Shown: positions 6,790 through 10,220 of the stretch, piece after piece | Numbering within the stretch: the stretch's first letter is position 1 | Layout of the letters: each line of letters begins with the position of its first letter | Source of the DNA: an uncultured Bacteroidales bacterium | GTDB lineage: Bacteria > Bacteroidota > Bacteroidia > Bacteroidales > P3 | Reading direction: 5' to 3' | DNA: 10,220 nucleotides | NCBI GenBank assembly: GCA_900319595.1 | Contig: ONOZ01000123.1 | Coordinates: 1 to 10,220, forward strand | Notes under the pieces: generated by a model | Told to the model about the DNA's origin: nothing | What the model saw: the letters and a program-made list of their open reading frames with translations, nothing else | Database searches by the model: none | Position numbers and translations under genes: made by a program

Positions 6790-7776
6790 ATGTGTAATAT
6801 GCAAAACTCTTTTGGACAAAAATTCGTTGTAACCATAACAGGTTCTTCTCATGGGGAGTTTGTAGGTGGAAATATTAGAAATTGTCCTAAGGGACTGCGG
6901 GTTGATTACGACCTAATTACAAAAGATTTGGATAGACGCCGACCTCAAAAATATGGAACATCACGTAACGAGATAGATAAGGTAGAGTTTCTAAGTGGTA
7001 TAACTAATGGCAAAACTGATGGCTCTTTGATAGAGTTTAGAATCAAGAATGAAAACGTAAAAACCAAGGATTATACAGATTTTAGTGGAATGTTTCGCCC
7101 CTCTCATGCAGATTATACTTATTATATCAAGTTTGGCAATGATAGTTTGGACTACAAAGACAATGCCTCTGCAAGAATGTTTGTGCCAATAGTTATTGCA
7201 GGTTCGTTTGCAAAGATGTTGTTAAAACCAAGGGGGGTAGAATTTAGTGCCTACGTTACAGAAATTGCGGGAATTGACTATTTGAAGCATAAAAGAAAGG
7301 TGGCAAAACTATTAGAAGAAGTTTATTTAAATGGAGATACACTTGGGGGTAAAGTTAGATGTGAAATTAAAGGTATTCCTGTTGGATTAGGTGAGCCTAT
7401 ATTTAATAAAATATCAGCACAATTGGCAAAAGCAATGATGAGTATTCCTTCTGCGGTTAGTTTTTCGTTAGGAGATATAGAAAATAGAGATAAGATTTTG
7501 GGAAGTGAGGATATAGACGAGTGGGATACAGACTTTACAACTACGACCAATCATTCTGGGGGGATAAATGCGGGAATAACTAATGGAATGCCAATCATTT
7601 TTAACTTAGGACTTCACCCTGTGCATACTTTAAGAAAAGATATGACGTTATTAACCAAAGATGGCAACCTTGTTACACGCACAATTGCAGGCAGGCACGA
7701 TGTTTGTCAAGTCTTGCGTACTCCTGTAATAGTAGAAAATCTTGCTGCTATACTTATTGCAGATTTAATGATATAA
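6790..7776 (+). CDS. aroC: divergent chorismate synthase homologue
   Basis: Chorismate synthase converts 5-enolpyruvylshikimate-3-phosphate (EPSP) to chorismate, the last common step to aromatic amino acids, and needs reduced FMN. Homology is clear over the whole 328 residues: NSFGQKF (6-12), SSHG (19-22), LDRRRP (47-52), KVEFLSG (64-70), RPSHADYTY (103-111), GDTLGG (182-187), GLGEPIF (199-205), TNHSGGINAGITNG (253-266) and GRHDVC (301-306). Both catalytic-type histidines (H21, H106) and D304 are kept. However, the usual GESHG is GSSHG, RRRPGQ is RRRPQK, GGGRSSARET is replaced by a form ending in NASARMF (125-131), and about 20 residues that normally carry the VRCPD motif before GDT-GG are missing. 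The protein is shorter than the usual 350-360. ATG at 6799 is an alternative start (MQNSFGQ) and aligns better with relatives. Family membership is near certain; catalytic activity as chorismate synthase is uncertain. The frame is intact, so this is not an obvious pseudogene. Confidence 0.85.
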   Translation: MCNMQNSFGQKFVVTITGSSHGEFVGGNIRNCPKGLRVDYDLITKDLDRRRPQKYGTSRNEIDKVEFLSGITNGKTDGSLIEFRIKNENVKTKDYTDFSGMFRPSHADYTYYIKFGNDSLDYKDNASARMFVPIVIAGSFAKMLLKPRGVEFSAYVTEIAGIDYLKHKRKVAKLLEEVYLNGDTLGGKVRCEIKGIPVGLGEPIFNKISAQLAKAMMSIPSAVSFSLGDIENRDKILGSEDIDEWDTDFTTTTNHSGGINAGITNGMPIIFNLGLHPVHTLRKDMTLLTKDGNLVTRTIAGRHDVCQVLRTPVIVENLAAILIADLMI

Positions 7777-7814
7777 ATAATAGAAAAAAGTTCAATTATA
7801 TATAAATACAAAAT

Positions 7815-8558
7815 ATGAAACACATAAACAAAATAATTCTCTTGGCAATAGTCATACTTTTAGGTGCTTGTACCAAAGACAAAAATGCATATACTTTGAG
7901 CGGAAAGTTAGAAAATTGTAATGAATGCTCCTTGTATTTGATGGAGATGGAAAGTTCGGGCGTTAAATCTTTGGATACAATCCGCACAGACAAAAAAGGC
8001 AATTTCAAAGTTACAGAGCAACTTTTGGAAGAGTCTATATTCATTTTGCAAGGCAGAAACGATTATATTATGCTGTGTCCCAAACAAGACGAAAACATAA
8101 CAATAACAGCCGATTACGAAAATTTGGCTACCACATACACAATCAAAGGTAGTGGGGAAAGTAGTAAATTGAAAGTATTAGGCGATGAACAAACCAAAAC
8201 ACGTTTTGCCTTAAAAATGCTGTCCGAACAGTTAGCACAAGCGAATATTTATAATATGGATTCTGTTAGAAAAGAAATTACAAACATATTTATAAACATT
8301 AGAGAGCAGCAAAAACAATTCATTATCAATTATATAAATTCTAATAAGGGGAGTTTGACGACTTTGGTGGCATTGTATAGAAATTTTGAGAATAGACCAT
8401 TGATAGATTATAACAAAGATTTTGATATTTATAAACAAGTATTAGAGGGATTGCAAAAAACATATCCAAATAACAAAAATACAAAGAATTTGCAAAGGTT
8501 TATAACTGACTTGGAGCAGATTAAACAAAACGACACGATAACAAATGGAAAAGAATAA
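7815..8558 (+). CDS. DUF4369-like lipoprotein lacking a thioredoxin domain
   Basis: This 247-residue protein is predicted to be lipidated: a basic start, a hydrophobic stretch (7-16) and lipobox LGAC, with Cys19 as the acylated residue. Residues about 26-120 resemble the N-terminal DUF4369 beta domain of Bacteroidota TlpA/ResA-like thiol-disulfide oxidoreductases (YTLSGKL, SLYLMEME, LDTIRTDKKGNFKV, then NITITADY and TYTIKGSG). In those proteins a thioredoxin domain follows; here residues 125-247 are a mainly helical, charged tail with no thioredoxin fold motif. A CNEC (C35-C38) pair sits inside the DUF4369-like part. Residues after the lipidated Cys are TKDK, only a partial match to Bacteroidota surface-export signals, so periplasmic or surface location is open. 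It starts 38 bases after the chorismate synthase homologue, without a recognisable promoter, and overlaps lpxH by 14 bases, suggesting translational coupling. Function unknown. The DUF4369 call comes from pattern recognition and is moderate. Confidence 0.75.
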   Translation: MKHINKIILLAIVILLGACTKDKNAYTLSGKLENCNECSLYLMEMESSGVKSLDTIRTDKKGNFKVTEQLLEESIFILQGRNDYIMLCPKQDENITITADYENLATTYTIKGSGESSKLKVLGDEQTKTRFALKMLSEQLAQANIYNMDSVRKEITNIFINIREQQKQFIINYINSNKGSLTTLVALYRNFENRPLIDYNKDFDIYKQVLEGLQKTYPNNKNTKNLQRFITDLEQIKQNDTITNGKE

Positions 8559-9297
8559 CGTATATTTTGTATCGGATTTTCATTTTGGCTTAGGTTCTTG
8601 GCAAGAGGAGCGAGCAAAGGAAGACAAGGTTTTGCGTTTTTTGGATTTTATAGAAAAAGATGCTAAACGTATAGTGTTGTTAGGTGATATTTTTGATTTT
8701 TGGTGGGAGTACAAACAAGTAGTGCCAAAGGGTTTTGTACGTTTTCAGGCAAAAATAGCAGACCTTGTTTCAAAAGGAATTACCATAGACTATTTTATAG
8801 GTAACCACGACTTATGGCAAAGGGATTATTTTCAAAAAGAATTGGGTGTTAATGTATATCGCAAAAAACATCAAACGTTTGATTTTGATGGCAAGACTTT
8901 CGTACTCGGACATGGCGATGGTTTGAATAGCAAAGATTATGGTTACAAAATTATGGATGCTATCTTTTCCTGTAAGTATTTGTGGTGGATTTTCACTTCG
9001 TTACCAACTTCTTTTGCTATTGGTTTTGCAAGGCTTTGGAGCAGAAGCAATCGCAACAAGCATCGCAAATATGATATGAAAGATTATGGAGAACAAGAAT
9101 GGATGTATATCTTTTGCCAAAATTATCTAAAAAGCAATAGAGCAGATTATTTTATATTTGGACACAGACACATAAAAAAAGAATTTGTTTTAGATTCGGG
9201 AGCAAAATATATCAATACTGGTTCGTGGATTGACGATTCGCCCTTTGCTGTATGGGACGGGAAAGAATTGTTACTAAAAACTTTCAATTCATTATAA
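8545..9297 (+). CDS. lpxH: UDP-2,3-diacylglucosamine diphosphatase (LpxH-type metallophosphoesterase)
   Basis: LpxH hydrolyses UDP-2,3-diacylglucosamine to lipid X and UMP in lipid A synthesis, on the inner face of the inner membrane. The 250-residue protein has the full calcineurin-like metal site: SDFHFG (D11, H13), LLGDIFDFWWEY (D48, with the FDFWWEY continuation typical of the LpxH group), IGNHDLW (N87, H88), LGHGDGL (H123) and FGHRH (H207, H209). The aromatic and basic stretch at about 140-175 (KYLWWIF, then SRSNRNKHRK) fits the helical cap used to bind the acylated substrate and membrane. Length is close to the family's 240-260. The start ATG lies inside the end of the lipoprotein gene (14-base overlap). 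No Shine-Dalgarno is visible, so reinitiation is likely. Some close Bacteroidota relatives are only labelled metallophosphoesterase, so specificity is strongly suggested but not proven. Confidence 0.88.
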   Translation: MEKNNVYFVSDFHFGLGSWQEERAKEDKVLRFLDFIEKDAKRIVLLGDIFDFWWEYKQVVPKGFVRFQAKIADLVSKGITIDYFIGNHDLWQRDYFQKELGVNVYRKKHQTFDFDGKTFVLGHGDGLNSKDYGYKIMDAIFSCKYLWWIFTSLPTSFAIGFARLWSRSNRNKHRKYDMKDYGEQEWMYIFCQNYLKSNRADYFIFGHRHIKKEFVLDSGAKYINTGSWIDDSPFAVWDGKELLLKTFNSL

Positions 9298-9338
9298 TAA
9301 CTTTCTTATAACCTACGTTACATATTGGACAGATTTTT

Positions 9339-10145
9339 ATGAAAAAGAATATTATGCGTATTTCCTATATTGCACTTATGCTGGTGGCATTGTTTTTGTA
9401 TATTTTGCCAAAGAACAATAGCCAAAAAGAGTTAGATTCTAATGATGCAAAAATAGTAACATTAGCAAATCTATTACCAACAAGTACAATCCCACTTGAT
9501 AAGTACGACCATACATATTTTGTTTTAGGGTATTCCAATCAACATAAGCAAAGTGGCTATTGTGCTTGGGTACTTACGCAATACATGGTAAGGAATAAAC
9601 ATGTAAAAAGGGAAAACTCTTTTAGGGAAGACTCTACTTTAAAATGTTGTATGTCTTTCAATTCGGATTATAATAGAAGTGGCTATGATAGAGGGCATCT
9701 GTGTCCGAGTGGAGATATGACTTGGGACAAAAAAGCCAATAGAGAAACTTTTCTTTTGAGTAATATTTGCCCACAGCACCATAAACTCAATCAAGGTCGT
9801 TGGAACGATTTGGAAAAGTTTTCGCGTTCTTGGGCAGATAAGCATGATAGTTTGTTGATAATCACAGGCCCAATTTTTGAACCAAACAAAGGAACTATTG
9901 GCAAGCGAAAAGTAACCGTACCCGGAGCGTTTTACAAGATTTTGATAGACATCTCTTCGCCTAACCACAAAGCCATAGCGTTTATTATGAGCAACGAACC
10001 AGCAAAAAATAGATTATTTTCATACGCAACCACCATTAAAGAAGTGGAGAAGCAAACGGGTTTGAATTTTTTTCCAAAATATGATAACCACGATTTGATT
10101 AAGCAATTAGAAACTATGTGCGATACTACTGCATGGAAAAAATAA
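9339..10145 (+). CDS. DNA/RNA non-specific endonuclease (NucA/Serratia nuclease family), membrane-anchored or secreted
   Basis: This 268-residue beta-beta-alpha-metal nuclease should cut DNA and RNA without sequence specificity outside the cytoplasm. Residues 1-6 are basic and about 7-23 form a hydrophobic segment (signal anchor or uncleaved signal peptide; no lipobox). The catalytic block is YDRGHLCPSGDM (116-127), with general base H120; LLSNICPQHHKLNQGRWNDLE (139-159) supplies the metal-binding N151 and E159, at the same spacing as H-N-E in Anabaena NucA. Later strands (LLIITGPIF at 172-180, VPGAFYKILID at 194-204) complete the fold. All key residues are present, so activity is expected. 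It follows lpxH by 41 bases; a near-match to the -7 consensus (TAACTTTC, 9298-9305) is too weak to call. No inhibitor gene is seen, in line with export of the enzyme. Nutrient scavenging from nucleic acids or biofilm DNA turnover are plausible roles. The 75 bases after it, to the window end, hold no feature I can support. Confidence 0.93.
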   Translation: MKKNIMRISYIALMLVALFLYILPKNNSQKELDSNDAKIVTLANLLPTSTIPLDKYDHTYFVLGYSNQHKQSGYCAWVLTQYMVRNKHVKRENSFREDSTLKCCMSFNSDYNRSGYDRGHLCPSGDMTWDKKANRETFLLSNICPQHHKLNQGRWNDLEKFSRSWADKHDSLLIITGPIFEPNKGTIGKRKVTVPGAFYKILIDISSPNHKAIAFIMSNEPAKNRLFSYATTIKEVEKQTGLNFFPKYDNHDLIKQLETMCDTTAWKK

Positions 10146-10220
10146 TCTTACTACCATTATAATAAAGGAATACAATTTGTTTAAAAAGTATTAACATACC
10201 CCCCTTTGATGTTGCAAAGA

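Noticed and set aside
9639..9968. 109-codon open frame on the minus strand
   Set aside because: It lies wholly inside the well-supported nuclease gene, and its translation resembles no family and has no start signal. It is a shadow frame.
10204..10219. CTTTG/CAAAG inverted repeat with a 6-base loop at the right edge, preceded by a run of six C
   Set aside because: The stem is only 5 bases, no T run is visible before the window ends, and it may simply be part of a promoter whose remaining bases lie outside. Not enough to call a terminator or promoter.
1..10220. Mobile element, phage, CRISPR or defence system
   Set aside because: No transposase, integrase, long terminal inverted repeats, spaced direct repeats or known defence domains were seen. 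The exported nuclease has an N-terminal membrane segment and no immunity partner, so it is not a convincing toxin or defence effector.

Overview
The window reads as low-GC chromosomal DNA of a member of the Bacteroidota, most likely a Bacteroidales. The evidence is a large secreted protein ending in a type IX secretion (T9SS) sorting domain, Bacteroidota-type promoters (TAnnTTTG at -7, some with a TTG-containing -33 element), an almost complete lack of Shine-Dalgarno sequences, and a DUF4369-like lipoprotein. I see no phage, transposon, CRISPR, tRNA or rRNA sequence.

Layout. Positions 1-5912 are read on the minus strand and 6018-10145 on the plus strand, diverging from a short AT-rich intergenic region at 5913-6017. 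On the minus side, in transcription order, are a glutaminase (glsA, 5912-4992); a 925-residue T9SS cargo protein (4858-2081) with its own promoter and a clear intrinsic terminator; and a tandem-domain universal stress protein (1883-1029) followed after 20 bases by adenine deaminase (ade, 1008 to beyond the left edge), probably co-transcribed. The ade gene is truncated by the window edge, not by mutation.

On the plus side, five genes lie close together and may form one operon: an FMN nitroreductase-family protein, a strongly diverged chorismate synthase homologue, a DUF4369-like lipoprotein without a thioredoxin domain, an LpxH-type lipid A phosphoesterase overlapping the lipoprotein by 14 bases, and a membrane-anchored or secreted DNA/RNA non-specific endonuclease. 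Gaps are 16, 38, -14 and 41 bases. No convincing internal promoter or terminator was found.

How the genes may work together. The usp/ade pair suggests stress-linked purine salvage, and glsA provides ammonia and glutamate from glutamine. The plus-strand genes are mostly flavin and envelope functions. The most unusual locus is the chorismate synthase homologue: it keeps both conserved histidines and the C-terminal signature, but has lost the GGGR and RET parts of the central signature and about 20 residues before the GDT-GG motif. It lies 16 bases behind a flavoprotein reductase. Because chorismate synthase needs reduced FMN, the pair could be a reductase plus an FMN-dependent enzyme, possibly with an altered role. 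This is inference. No defence or mobile system was found.
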